Notes: a model not told the origin generated them from the sequence alone. A stretch of 64,000 bases of DNA from Apostichopus japonicus (GCF_037975245.1 NC_092577.1:802001-866000); one strand, 5' to 3'; counted from the stretch's first letter, positions 1 through 12,895 are shown. Program-made: numbers and translations.

Positions 1-445
1 CTCATCTGTTGTACGGAAATATTAAACAGAACTGAGATTAATTCATTACTATCGGACCTTCCTTTCCCCCGGTTGCACAAGTCTCGGGTCATTTACGGTC
101 CTCGTACGCCGAGACATCTGACCGCTGTTGTTAGGTAATCACTCACTCATCCTGTGAATTCACGAAACTGAGGGTGGTGAAGGGAACAGTTTATCCCCAC
201 CATGGGTGTGTATGCATTGTGTAATAGTGTTAGTTCGGCGGATTGGCTTCCCCTTACGAGAATTTGCAATTTGTACACGGATGGTAGACGTTGATTTCAC
301 CACTCCTCGACGAGGGAACATTAGTAGAAAGTAGGCTATATTGAGTAATATGGAAGCTGAAATCTGGCTTGGGAAGGATTTATGGACGGTGTCATTCAGC
401 TCCAAATTTCTTCCAGGACTCAGACCTCGGTAGTTTGTGATTTGG
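1..445. other. Downstream flank of EF-hand gene copy 1, no gene seen
   Basis: This should contain the 3' UTR of the minus-strand EF-hand gene. I see no obvious AATAAA signal on that strand and no other feature. Confidence 0.4.
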
Positions 446-3400
446 TTAATACTCTTTTGACGTCAGATCTGGGATGAAATTGTCGATTTTAAATTCGTTG
501 AAAGATATCTGTTTATCACCTGAAAATGGAAAACATGAAAACTTCACAAGTCACAAGTCAAACAAAGTGTGCACAAGTCAAACAGTCGCTCCAGGGTCAC
601 CACACAGCACCACATGTGCGTGTACCCTGGGGTACTATAAAGAGTGCTGCCAGAAACCAGGGCACGCAACTATAGTTTCAAGTTACCTCGTATATTTCCA
701 CATTAACACGAAGAGGGGCAATGGAGTTTAAGTGTCTTGCTTGCAGACACAACGTAATGATGGTATGGTCATAAACTGATTTCTTAGATCTCAAGTCTAT
801 TTACTTCGCCATTGGGCCACAATGTCCCTCCGTTTTACAAAGTGTTACACATTAACATGTATAACACAGAAGGCAGGGTGGGGGAGGAGGGAGGAGGGGA
901 GGATGGGGAGGGGAGGATGGGGAGGGGGAGGATGGGGAAGGGGAGGGGAAAGGGGAGGGGCGGTGTAAGGGAGAGCGCACTAGAAAGCACGTCGGTGAAG
1001 GTTCGAGCTATGCGTGAAACTTTAGAATTCTAACTTAGTCTCTTTGTTTGTATTTCTTTCAGGTAACAATTGCATTCAATTTAAGACAGCGCTATTCAAA
1101 CTACATCATGAACTGAATGAAATACTGAGAAAAGTGTATATAGAGAAAATAAATCTACGGAACTAGACAAACTGGGGATATCTATTTTTAAATATAGGTT
1201 ATGATAGTTTTACAATTTAGTACAATACAACTATCTGTGGTCTAAATATTACAATATGACACAATTTCTTCTATCAAAAACAAATCAACCTGTTTTGTTT
1301 ATTGATGTTAATCTCGAGTAGTTTTTATAAATTTATTTCATTTCCGTCTTTTAATTAATAGCCAGTCCCCCTCCCCTCCCCTCCCCCTCCCCTCCCCCTC
1401 TCCCTCCCCACATATAAACACCGTTCACCACTTACCCTCTATACTATGATTTCGATTTCAATACTTTGAACTAGACGGGTATTTTTTGATAGTTTTAATG
1501 GTTATTTTCGTGACCTCATCCGAAATCTATTAAATGTTCTTACCATCAATATCAAGTTCATCCAACAGTTTGATAAATCCCCGGATGTTGTTGCCGTATG
1601 GCGAACGCAACCATTCCAAGTCATCTATGAAACCATCTTCGTTGTGGTCTAGCAGGATAAATGTTTCTTTAGAGATAACTTGTTCTTCCATCACAGATCT
1701 GAGAATAAAGGAAAAGTTAGATTTAGCTAGCGAGAAACTTCAAATCCCTTATCTATGGGATTATAGGCAACAAAATCATATTCTAAGTCTGTGGGCCATT
1801 TACCCCAAGGCATAGGCATTCATATTCCCATGCAAATCGTACGTATATTGGACATTTCATTTTTGCATTTTTCTATTGAGGCTGGGTGGTGTAAGGGGGG
1901 GAAGGGGAATTGGGGATCAAATATCATGTCGTATTGGAGAAAGGGTGTAAGGGAACATTTTTGTAAAATCGAGGGTGCTATATTTTGCAACTTTTCAACT
2001 CTTTAGTTTGTAGCGTATTTACATGCTGTATAGGCTAGTTATTCTTTTAGTAATGTATTGTTTGTTATTGGTTTGGGGAGGGATACATCACATGGTTTTA
2101 TTCTGGGCGACTGAAGTCCCCTATAGGTATACATGGTTGCTACCCGGTTTTTAACCTTTGCCTGCGAAGCCCAAGGCCGAGCAAGCCAACAATCCCGACC
2201 CCCCTCCCCTCCCCTCCTCAACAGAAAAAACATTGGCCTATAAGAATGATGATGATTCCACAGCAATAAACTTCTTTTTTTTGAGGGGTGGGTAGGGGGA
2301 TGATTTAAGTCTTACTTGTGATCTACATGACTACATAATTATCCTAATGTGGTGACATGATCAGGAAGTTTAACATAAACTGTGGCATGTATCTCACGAA
2401 ACAGCGTTGCCACGGTGATACAACCTGACTAGCGCAGTCGTTCATTGTGCAATTCGGTTTCCTAGGCTACGTTTACGGTAACGATACATTGTAGCCTAAC
2501 ATTGTTCTTGACCTCCCCTAACCATCTGCCCCTTGACACCACCACCGTCATCGACACCGCAAATCGCCACCGTCGTTATTTACCAAAATCGATCTCGCCT
2601 GTCAAAGCTAGACTTAAAAGATTTTATATTTTTGGATTTGCTTGGTTTTTGCGAATGGGCCAAAAGTAAGCATTTCGTCGTGTTTGCGTGATTATTTATA
2701 CTACACAATAGAGCCGGAATAGTTATTGTAAGTCATGTTTATAAAATGAAATGCATAATAACGCTTTAAACTTAATATCAAACCGTCTACTTTTGGATTT
2801 TTCTTGCTATTAATTTAATATCCGCCTTTTGTATCTCACGGTTTAAGCCCGAATAACATGCAACGATTTTTAACCGTGAGCCATTGACCGCTTCCGAATG
2901 CAATTCAAGAAATGTACACATTATAAATTTAATCGCAAATGAACACAAAAATATATTTCGTATCAATTTTCTCGAGTATGTCACTGACCCCAGTCTTCAT
3001 GGTTAAGTTAAGATTTAGCATTTGTTCCCTTCATAATTCGTATGTTTACCAACAAATTTGTCAATAATCCATGAACTTATCCGGTTTATCTTTAAATTCT
3101 ATAGGCGTAAAAGGACATAGTATATGCTTACCACGCAAATATTTTGATCATTGTTTACAACTTTATTTTTATATACAATTGTATTATTACTATAACGATG
3201 CCATAACGTGACGTTACAAGAACATTTGTAGACACATTCGATGATGCGAAAATGAAGCATACCGATCATATAGTGCACGTAGAGGCTGTACAGCCGAATT
3301 ATATCTGACGTCACTAAGAACAAGTTAACTATGTGTGATAATGTACAATCAAGATACCTATCACATATTGCAAGTAGAGGCTGGGCAGCCGTATTATATC

Positions 3401-3813
3401 TGACGTCACTAAGAACAAGTTAACTATGTGCGATAATTTACAATCAAGATACATATCACATATTGCAAGTAGAGGCTGGGCAGCCGAATTATATCTGACG
3501 TTACTAAGAAACCAATGTGTATAACATTCGACTAAGTACATTCATATGAACGCTGTACAGCCGCACTTAGACATTGTGCATGAGTACGCCAGATTTTTCG
3601 GATATCTAACATATCAGGACTACAAAGAAATATTATAAATTTGTCAAAATCTTACCGTTTAGGCTTCTTCTTTGGAGCCAAAGTGGGGACGTGATTTCCA
3701 CCTTGGAATACGCCTTTCTTGGAAGAATGCCCGGCTCGATTATCACAGCCATACACCACAACAACAACTGTGATAATCAAAAACAGACTAAGGCGAATAA
3801 TACCAGTTGCCAT
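446..3813 (-). CDS. Small secreted two-EF-hand protein, three exons, copy 1
   Basis: Assembled from three minus-strand exons: 3656-3813, 1544-1698 and 446-519, all with GT-AG borders and phases 2 then 1, giving 128 residues and a stop. Residues 1-22 are a hydrophobic signal peptide (MATGIIRLSLFLIITV...) ending at YG before Cys. A basic stretch, KKKPKR, sits on the first splice junction and resembles a proprotein-convertase site. EF-hand loop 1 (DHNEDGFIDDLE) is canonical with Asp1, Asn3, Asp5, Gly6, Ile8 and Glu12. Loop 2 (DIDGDKQISFNE) is split by intron 2 after its first Gly codon base and has Lys instead of Gly at position 6. The tail FIPDLTSKEY ends the protein. It probably binds calcium in the secretory pathway or outside the cell; the exact family is not recognised. 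The exon plan matches the paralogue at 20472-23057, which supports all three exons. Seen: splicing frame and loops. Inferred: secretion and calcium binding. Confidence 0.86.
865..965 (+). repeat. G-rich purine tract in intron 2 of EF-hand copy 1
   Basis: Runs of GGAGG, GGATGGGGAGG and GGGGAGG repeat for about 100 bp, enough for G-quadruplex potential. A matching C-rich tract (CCCTCCCC units) lies at 1365-1410 in the same intron, so the two could pair. Low-complexity, not coding. Confidence 0.7.
3240..3560. repeat. 95-bp tandem repeat carrying TGACGTCA sites, intron 1 of EF-hand copy 1
   Basis: About three copies of a 95-bp unit sit roughly 100-500 bp inside intron 1, just past exon 1. Two copies contain the palindrome TGACGTCA (3306 and 3401), the consensus CRE/ATF site; the third has TGACGTTA (3496). 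Partial copies of the CAGCCG flank continue to about 3565. Closeness to the promoter makes an enhancer role possible but unproven. Confidence 0.75.
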
Positions 3814-3940
3814 CTTCGTCGTTGCTCTTGAGATGTTCCTCTGAAGTCTTTGGTTTCTTGACTTTAAATTGGTATCTGCAGCAGAAACTCTGGAGATGGA
3901 ATGAGCCTACTGTCTGCCGATTCGACATTCATATAGGCTG
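3814..3940 (-). promoter_or_regulatory. Putative TATA promoter and 5' UTR of EF-hand gene copy 1
   Basis: On the minus strand CTATATGAAT (plus 3927-3936) lies about 118 bp before the ATG at 3813. The paralogue has TATATAAG at the same distance. Transcription would start near 3900, giving a leader of roughly 90 nt. The equal spacing in the two paralogues is the main support; the TATA match itself is imperfect (TATATGA). Confidence 0.45.
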
Positions 3941-5629
3941 CTGGAACGGAAAATCCCAAACGATCCCAACACCAACCATTACGTAGTGTCGAAAAGTTCA
4001 ATTTCATTCAGCGTTCTTAATATGTTTCGTCAAGGAAGTCATTCGATACGTCAATAAAGGTAAGAATTTCCAAAATCGAAACTCTTTATTAAACTTAAAT
4101 ATTGAAAATGAAATCCTATATTTTGCTGGTAAAGTAATAATGGAAATTCCGAAAGTAGGCAAGTGGAATTTCCCGGAAAAGAAATTATTGAGAAACTTGA
4201 TCAGTTCCAAATATCCATTATTAGCACAGAAAGTCACTGGTGAAAGTAATAATCTATTCATGGGCATCTTATCATCACCCTCGAGGTCAGTAGCATAATG
4301 CATTTCGAGCTTGAGTCAATATTTTCACACTTCCTGTATTTAGCCCCAAGGGTTCCAGGTATCGTTTACAATGCGATAGACGTTTACAAGAGCATGACAT
4401 ATATAGGCAATGTGAACATATAGCGCAACATTAAAGTTACTTATGAACACCACTATTCGTAAAAAGTTAACCTTCACACCCCCCCCCCCCCAATGACAAT
4501 GACGCCATGGTCACCCTTAGATCATGCTAAACGTTTCAATCATTGCAAAAAATTAATTTAAAAAATTTAATTTAAAAAACAGCAGAAAAAGATGCTTCAA
4601 TGACGTCTTCATTACACTTGATCAAGCTCTCAGCCTTGTGTGTGTGTGTGTGTGTAGGGGGGGGGGGACATTAAATCTGCGTTGTCTCCCAAATTGACTA
4701 AGGTTTTTTTCTATAGCTATTTGGGGAATTTGTTTCACATGAAATTTCTCTATCACATATATAGACCTAACGATGTTGGTTGTCTTTATCATCTCCAGAA
4801 TCTGAACACAGGGGTCAAATGAAGGGTGTACCGCCTTGCACGGAGAGAGCTGGCGGTTGGGTACTCGGAGATAAAATCGTCTTGCCATCACTATTGTTTC
4901 AGAAGGTTCGTGTTATGAATATTGAATATAATAATATGAATAAAAAAAAAATCTAAAAATTAGTTCCCATTGATTAATTTCATTCTTAATAATCCCATGC
5001 ATTGACTACCACCGCAAACTATCGTTGGAAATTTGAAACCATGTCAACCAGCAACTAAGACCTGCAGTATCTTGATATGCATTTTAATTGGTTGTGTAAG
5101 TATCACTATCTTTGCAAGCCTAGGATGACCTATCCGGGCACCTTTGCTTTTAGTCAATGTCAATGCCAACATAGTCTCATAGCTATAGGCTTGTCGATTT
5201 CTTCCAATCAGAGCCCCATAAAACAGCATGTAACACCGGTCGTCCAATGAGAGCACGAGAAACCGACACATGTCATTTTCATTTGACCCATGTCGATTTC
5301 AGGACATAATACACATCGATTTTATCCAATCAGAGCAAGAGAAGTGACATGTTAATTTCACTCGACATATGTCGATTTCAGGACTAATGGCACACCACGC
5401 GCACCATAGAAATCCCTCTGTTGTTTCTACTGGCTGGTATGCTAGACATCTCGACTGCTCACTTAAATCGGTATTATCTATTCATTTACTACTAACAAAC
5501 TATGCTGAATCAGTTTGCTTTCATTTTGTCATTCACCCACTATAGTTGTAGTACGAGGACAACAGCTCTGATGTGAATACAACAACTTTTATACGAGTAC
5601 AATTCCTGTTTCCATGGGTGCAGACCATG
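3941..5629. other. Intergenic, no gene; TG microsatellite and degenerate CCAAT repeats
   Basis: No supported coding region. A (TG)n run at 4637-4655 is followed by a G run. At 5165-5400 a loose repeat of about 75 bp recurs, each copy having TCGATTT, then a CCAAT(C/G)AGAGC core, then a CATGT motif. Otherwise AT-rich and featureless. Confidence 0.5.
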
Positions 5630-6790
5630 GTTCTAATATCCATGGGTAGGCCTATGTGCAGGCTATAATTCCCATAGGTATGTGTAGGCTATGATTCACA
5701 TTTTCCATGGATATGGGTAGGCTATGGTTCTAATTTTCATTGGTCTGTGTGGGCTATGATTCAAACTTCCCTGGTTATGTGTGAGCAATGGTTCTTATTC
5801 CCTGGGTATGTGTAAGCAATGGTTCTAATTTCCCTGCATGGTTAAGTGTGAGCAGTGGTTCTAATTTCCCTGGTTAAGTTTGAGCAATGGTTCTAATTTC
5901 CCTGGGAATGTTTAGGCTATAATTCAGAGTACAAGAGTCAATCTGGCAAAGGGCGTGTAAGAATACTTAACATTACAAGATTTCAAAATGGCCCCGAATA
6001 CGAGTACAGAGTAGCCTACAGACAGCTATGTGTAGGCTATGATTCGTATTCCCATGGGTATGTGTAGGCTGTGATTCATATTTCCATTGGTATGTGTAGG
6101 CTATGATTCGTATTCCCATGGGTATGTGTAGGCTATGATTCACATTTCCATTGGTATGTGTAGGCTATGATTCACATTTCCATGGGTAGGTGTAGCTAGG
6201 CTATGATTCACATTTCCAGTGGAATGTGTAGGCTATGATTCACATTTCCATGGGTATGTGTAGGCTATGATTCACATTTCTATTGGCATGTGTAGGCAAT
6301 GATTCACATTTCCATTGGTATGTGTAGGCTATGTTTCACATTTCCATTGGCATGTGTAGGCTATGATTCACATTTCCATTGGTATGTGTAGGCTATGATT
6401 CACATTTCCATTGGTATGTGTAGGCTATGATTCATATTTCCATTGGAATGTGTAGGCTATGATTCACATTTCCATGGGTATGTGTAGGCTATGATTCACA
6501 TTTCCATGGGTATGTGTAGGCTATGATTCACATTTCCATTGGCATGTGTAGGCTATGTTTCACATTTCCATTGGTATGTGCAGGCTATGATTCACAATTC
6601 CATTGGTATGTGTAGGCTATGATTCACATTTCCATGGGTATGTGTAGGCTATGATTCACATTTCCATTGGTATGTGTAGGCTATGATTCACATTTCCATT
6701 GGTATGTGTAGGCTATGTTTCACATTTCCAGGGGTATGTGTAGGCTATGATTCACATTTCCATGGGTATGTGTAAGCTATGTTTCAGTAC
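5630..6790. repeat. 32-bp minisatellite (ATTCACATTTCCATKGGTAT type)
   Basis: More than 20 head-to-tail copies of a 32-bp unit with cores ATGATTCACA, TTTCCATTGG and TATGTGTAGG. Copies are near-identical from about 6030 to 6780 and degenerate at 5630-5930, so the right part is the more recently homogenised. It is interrupted near 5935-6030 by non-repeat sequence. Confidence 0.92.
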
Positions 6791-7111
6791 AGGTAGTTAC
6801 GATAGAATACGAACCCACTTGAAGTATTTCAACCCGCAGTCACTCCAGCCTGAGCCCACTTTGATATAGTGTCTGGAGGCCTATTAAATATTTAAATGCC
6901 TAACGTGTGGATTCCATATGTCTGTAGGAAACTATTTACTTATATATCATAGCAGAGATATGCATTTAGAACTGGGCAACCTCCTTTACTGGTTTCCCAC
7001 CCTCCAATCTTTTTTTTCAAGAGATTCTAGCAACACCGAGAAGCTAATGTACATGGCACGCCGTCCACCATGGGCAGTCAACCCCCTCCCCTTCTCTCTC
7101 TCTCTATCTAC

Positions 7112-7147
<36 letters not shown>

Positions 7148-7839
7148 AGGAAAGTTCTATATATAACCAGGGAAATACCAGCTGTCATTGCTCGCACGGC
7201 TACAACAAGAAGCTCGTATCTGTATTTTCATAGCTTCCTATTCTCTACACACGTGTACTAGCATGCAACACGTCAACAAACTTAAAAGTGGACGAGCGCC
7301 GTTATGTCTTTACCTCTTGGAAAAGATTTGCAAACGGTGCTTACCCTCCAGATTTTGCTCAGATTTAGAAGTTGGTTATTAGACCATTCAGCATATTTGG
7401 TATGATTATTTTATATTATGAACGTATTATGATGATTAATGTATTTTAAAGAGGAAACTGCTTTCTGCGTTACCGTTTATAGAGGTATATTCTTAATCAG
7501 TCTCGGCTGTGTCTGCGAATTGATCAGGTTCAAACTGTGTCTGTTCAGGAAATTAGAGTAACTGCCGTTATGTTGCCATGCGCAGATCAATCAATTTTCC
7601 CCTACATGGGAATCAGTTCTGACGACTACAGGATCTGACCCGCTCCTTTTTAGAATCTTGGATCATTCAAACAAGAAATAAACAAGTAACAAAATCCCTT
7701 TGCGTTTATCTAACAGCAGATGGAATACCGTTTTGATATATACTAAGGAGTAATTTTTACGAATAATATTCCAAATGAGAAGCAATGAATAATAATATTA
7801 CATTACAATACCATAAAATGCACGGTTTGACTAAGCGCT
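6791..7839. other. Intergenic, (TA)n microsatellite only
   Basis: Unique-looking AT-rich DNA with a (CT)n/(TA)n microsatellite at 7093-7143. I see no supported gene. Confidence 0.5.
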
Positions 7840-9890
7840 CGTCGCCCCTCCCCTCTGCAGACTAACAGTCGTCGCCTCTCCCCTCTATACAGACAGAGCG
7901 GTCGTCGCCCCTCCCCTCTGTAGACTAAGTGCTTGTCGCCCCTCCCCTCTACAGACTCAGCGATCGCCCCCTCCCCTTAAAAGACAAAGTGGTCGGCGCC
8001 TCTCCCCTCTACAGACTCAGCGATCGTCGCCCTCTCCTCTACAGACTCAGCGGTCGTCGCCTCTCCCCTCTATAGACTCAGCGGTCTCCCCTCCCCTTAG
8101 CAGACAAAGCGGTCGGCGCCTCTCCCCTCTGTAGACTAAGCGGTCGTCGCCCCTCCACTCTACAGACTCAGCGGTCGTTGCTCCTCCCCTCTACAGACTC
8201 AGCGGTCGTCTCCCCTCCCCTCCACAGACAAAGCGGTCGTCGCCCCTCTCCTCTACAGACTCAGCGGTCGTAGAGTAGCCTACAGACAGCTATCTTCTAC
8301 AGACTCAGCGGTCGTCGCCTCTCCCCTCTATAGACTCAGCGGTCTCCCCTCCCCTTAGCAGACAGAGCGGTCGTCGCCCCTCCCCTCTGTAGACTAAGTG
8401 CTCGTCGCCCCTCCCCTCTACAGACTCAGCGATCGCCCCCTCCCCTTAAAAGACAAAGTGGTCGGCGCCTCTCCCCTCTACAGACTCAGCGATCGTCGCC
8501 CCTCTCCTCTACAGACTCAGCGGTCGTCGCCTCTCCCCTCTATAGACTCAGAGGTCTCCCCTCCCCTTAGCAGACAAAGCGGTCGGCGCCTCTCCCCTCT
8601 GTAGACTAAGCGGTCGTCGCCCCTCCACTCTACAGACTCAGCGGTCGTCGCTCCTCCCCTCTACAGACTCAGCGGTCGTCTCCCCTCCCCTCCACAGACA
8701 AAGCGGTCGTCGCCCCTCTCCTCTACAGACTCAGCGGTCGCCGCCTCTCCCCTCTATAGACTCAGCGGTCTCCCCCTCCCCTTAGCAGACAAAGCGGTCG
8801 GCGCCTCTCCCCTCTGTAGACTAAGCGGTCGTCGCCCCTCCACTCTACAGACTCAGCGGTCGTCGCTCCTCCCCTCTACAGACTCAGCGGTCGTCTCCCC
8901 TCCCCTCCACAGACAAAGCGGTCGTCTCCCCTCCTCTCCACAGACAAAGCACTCGTCGCCCTCCCCTCTACAGAAAGCGGTCGTCGCCCCTTCCCTCTGC
9001 AGACTAAGCACTCGTCGCCCCTCCCCTCTACAGAAAGCGGTCATCGCCCTCCCCTCTACAGAAAGCGGTCATCGCCCCTCTCCTCTACAGACTAAGCACT
9101 TGTCGCCCCTCCCCTATACAGAAAGCGGTCGTCGCCCCTTCCCTCTGCAGACTAAGCGGTCGGCGACCCTCCCCTCTACAGACAAAGCGGTCGTCGCCCC
9201 TCCCCTCTGTAGACTAAGTGCTCGTCGCCCCTCCCTTCTACAGAATCAGGAGTCGTCGTTGCTCCCCTCTACAGACTCAGCTGTCGTCGTTGCTCCCCTC
9301 TGTAGACTAAGTGCTCGTCGCCCCTCCCCTCTACAGAATCAGCAGTCGTTCCCCCTCCCCTTAACACACAAAGCGGTCAGCGCCTCTCCCCTCTGTAGAC
9401 AAAGCGGTCGTTGCCCCTCCCTTCTACAGACAAAGCGCCTGTCGCCCCTTCCATGTGCAGACTCAGCGGTCGTCGCCCGTCCCCTCTATAGACTCAGCTG
9501 TCGTCGTTGCTCCCCTCTACAGAATCAGCAGTCGTTCCCCCTCCCCTTAACACACAAAGCGGTCGGCGCCTCTCCGCTCTGTAGACAAAGCGGTTGTTGC
9601 CCCCCCCCCCCTTCTACAGACAAAGCGCCTGTCGCCTTTCCCTGTGCAGACTCAGCGGTCGTCGCCCCCACCCTCTACAGACTCAGCTGTCGTCGTTGCT
9701 CCCCTCTACAGACTCAGCGGTCGTCGCCCCTCCCCTCTACAGACTCAGCTGTCGTCGTTGCTCCCCTCTACAGACTCAGCGGTCGTCGCCCCTCCCCTCT
9801 GCAGACTAAGCGGTCGTCGCCCCTCCCCTCCACAGACAAAGCGGTCGTCGCCCCTCCCCTCTACAGATTAAGCGGGCGTCGGCCGTCTTT
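7840..9890. repeat. 31-bp GC-rich minisatellite array, about 2 kb
   Basis: Over 60 copies of a 31-bp unit with cores AGACTCAGCG, GTCGTCGCCC and CTCCCCTCTA. Variants alternate ACTCAGC, ACAAAGC and ACTAAGC. Larger blocks are duplicated: 7900-8260 resembles 8370-8760, and 9270-9420 resembles 9490-9620, which shows a higher-order structure. Because 93 nt makes 31 codons, long open frames (up to 268 codons) arise by chance on both strands; they are not genes. Confidence 0.93.
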
Positions 9891-11325
9891 ATGTGTGCCA
9901 GAGTAACATACCCAACCCTTTCCCTTCCCCTCCCCTCTGCAAATACCCAATTGAAGGAGAATAAAACTCGATTATAACTTTATAGTATGTAATTAGGCAA
10001 TTTGGTGCGACGGATAAGATGTTATGTCTTCCCGAGGGGATGGGGATGGGGTTGACGGAAGCGGTGCACCATCCCGTTGACAAGTTGTTCGTAGATGCAA
10101 AATGACGCTATATTTTGAAATTTTTGAAACAATGTCGAAGAATTTTCAACTGTTTAAGGTTCAAACTGTAAATGAGAGTGTGTTATATCTACGTACTGTT
10201 CACTTTGAACATATTTTGAAATCCCCTGTGTCTCGCAGTGTTTGTGCTGCGGGTGAGTGGTGGGGGTACATTTGTTTGCTAACTTGTTCATCCGTTTGGG
10301 AGATATCGTGTCCTAGTCATATACATAAGGGATATTGTCGCATTATAATGACCTAATGGTCTGACGTAATGGTACATTACAAGGTTTTCCCCTTTACTTT
10401 TTTTTTCATATTTTCCGACTCAGGTGGAAGTAATCATTAATTATCAACAAATGCTGTATTAGTTATTGTACTGCAAGTAATTATATCAAACGGTTTCCGT
10501 CATATCATATTTTTGTCTTGCAAAAACAAGTCCTTGTTGTTATAGACGGATATAGATCCGGCTTCGTTGCTGACGTTTTGCTGTTTGATTGGACAATTCA
10601 AGGCATAATGCTTCGAACTTAACAGCCGATTCTCATGGCTTAAACAGTTAAAACTGGTAAAGGGGAATACCCGTTCATCAATTCAAAATGATATGTGTTA
10701 TTCTTTCTTAACATGGGTTACATTAATGACCAGTAGCTACAGAGAAGGACTTATCAACATACGATACTAAAACACACAATCCTATACATAATGATTGAGT
10801 TGACTCACCAGACTACTCTAAAGGTTTCACTAATAATTTCGTGCACTTTCCAACAGAACGTGGATGCCACGTCATTGCAAAAACGCTTAAAATCTAGAAA
10901 TTTGAAACATCTCTACAAGGTATACTAACTAGTCAAATATAGGGATAGTTGTTTAGACTCCTAACCAATCATTAGTTGCAACAGCTTTAGAGTAATGAAG
11001 TCGTCTATTAGTAATTTTTCTACAGTAGCAAGTCTGTTGACAGGTCTAACGTGTGTTACAGTGTTATAGCACACTTCAGTTTATACAAATTAAAGGGTTG
11101 TCTGTCATTGACAGTACACACTGATCAAGCCATGTATAGTACACTGGGTGAACTAACATGTTTTGTTTAGGTACATATATAGGCCACAAATTATATAACT
11201 GAAATATCAGGAGTGCCGAAGATATCTTAGTCTCCACTGCCTGTATAGTGTAGATAGTAGAGAGCTAATGATATGATATATTTACATGTGATATGATATA
11301 TTTACATAATTACATACATTTACAG
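9891..11325. other. Intergenic, nothing recognised
   Basis: AT-rich sequence without convincing exons, RNA genes or repeats on either strand. Confidence 0.45.
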
Positions 11326-11627
11326 TGGAGTGTTAGCTCAGTGGTTAACGCCGGTGCCTTCCAGTCATAAGGTCCCCGGTTCGAGTCACTCCAAGATTAA
11401 TGTCAACTCCAAGTACAAAACCTACCACTACACCATTAACAAACCCTACTACAACTCCAACGTCCAGTTACAGAGTTGTTGACAATTGACAATTCATAAT
11501 CATGGACGTTAAATATGAATGTAAGAAACTGACTTCGGTCAGCTTGCGGCTTTGATAAGCCAATGAGGCTTCTTCGCGAGTTCCTGCTTGCAAGAGGATC
11601 TAAAATACATACATACATACATACATG
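11326..11627 (+). mobile_element. tRNA-derived SINE, plus-strand copy
   Basis: The head at 11327-11393 keeps a tRNA shape: GGAGTG pairs with CACTCC, an A-box-like TAGCTCAGTGG and a B-box-like GGTTCGAGTC are present. A body of about 170 bp follows and ends in a (CATA)n tail near 11605. The same head and body recur inverted at 39466-39706. This copy has an extra segment of about 45 bp (11415-11460) between head and body that the other lacks. Confidence 0.85.
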
Positions 11628-12599
11628 ATAATGGTAGCTCTAACTCGCCTTCTGCAAATAAACCTATATACATGGTTCACTAAGTACCATATATACTGTA
11701 CAGTTCAATGAGGTGAATGTGAAGCTATAACACGTTCATTCTGTATATTAATATATGTATGCAGTTATTTATATTATCAGAGCACAATGGAACAAGTATA
11801 TGAACTGTTATTAACCGTTGCCACCATGTGGTGAAGTCTACTGTACACCAAAAGTTCTTCAAGAAGCACCCCTGACAATGTTACAATTTCCTCTCAATTA
11901 TCTTACAAAACTTCCATTTTCTGTTCCTTTTACCTCTCTCAATGCAACCATCACTCTCCAGTTACGACCTACTAACTCCTAGTTTAACAATCTCCACAAC
12001 CTTCTTCCATCTAGTCAATAATGCTTTATAACTAAGTCCTCTTAAATCATGCTTTCAGCCAAGGTAGCTTGGACACTCCCCCCCCCCCCCCACCTAGCAA
12101 GGGGATTAAAGTTACTTCTATTGAATTCTACTTTGGCTCAAATCTTTCCCTGTGTAGTGGAATGTATACCGGAACCCCATATTATATGGTAAACATATTC
12201 ACCACAGTTACAGAAAAGCTAATACCCTGCTCTCTGTACATGGGCAGGTCGATGAACTAAAGGGAGCTTTACAACAATATCCCTACAAATTAATAACTCG
12301 TCCATTTCTTGCGAACATTCCGGAGTAAAAATGATCCAAGTTAAAAATGGAAACTTTCAAATGAAACACAAGAAAAAAACAAAATCTATTCTCTGCCGCT
12401 TTGTGGTTCAGTATAACGGATTTTATCAAAGCAAACTGAATGAAGTGTGATGCCTGGCTAACAGTGATTGTATGTGGGCAAGGTGACTTCTGACAATGAA
12501 ATAAAAAAACGCTCCTACCAAAGGAATGGGGTATATCATGGGTCATTACTACCGGTAACTAGGAAATAGAGGTCCTTCTAATACATATGTAAAGTGTTC
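11628..12599. other. Intergenic, nothing recognised
   Basis: AT-rich sequence with one poly-C run near 12079. No supported gene. Confidence 0.45.
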
Positions 12600-12895
12600 G
12601 AATCGCAGTCATGAATAAGGGGTTAATCAACGGTCTAGCGTGCGTTACTCACAGGATTAACGCACGATCGGGGGATAATGCAAGCGATGCACGAGGGCGG
12701 ACCCCGAGTGCATCCAGCGATAGCATTAACACCCGGAGTTACTACCATTTGTGTGGGGGAAAAATCATAAAGCAAAACATTTTTGGTTACATATAACCAA
12801 AGATTTATTAAAGTGATGCCCCGTAATTTTACCGTGCGTTACTCACAGGATTAACCACGGTCAGCTGACCTGAATGGACCAATAGGAGTTAGGAA
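12600..12895 (+). mobile_element. Palindromic (foldback) element, partly deleted copy
   Basis: Shares nearly its whole length with the inverted sequence at 48100-48455. It keeps the left arm (GGGGTTAATCAACGG... then GCGTTACTCACAGGATTAA) but lacks about 60 bp that hold the right arm in the other copy. The motif GTGCGTTACTCACAGG occurs again at 12833-12848. Non-coding. Confidence 0.8.

Noticed and set aside
812-1033. Gly/Arg/Glu-rich frame
   Set aside because: It is a reading of the purine tract inside intron 2 of the minus-strand EF-hand gene.
5630-9890. CRISPR array
   Set aside because: Units are contiguous tandem repeats without unique spacers, in a eukaryotic setting with introns.
9100-9906. 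268-codon plus-strand open frame
   Set aside because: It lies entirely in the 31-bp array; three units make 93 nt, so an open frame continues by periodicity. No start context, splice sites or non-repeat protein part.
11327-11393. Functional tRNA gene
   Set aside because: The tRNA-like fold is imperfect and the same head is fused to the same body and tail at 39466-39706, so it is a SINE.
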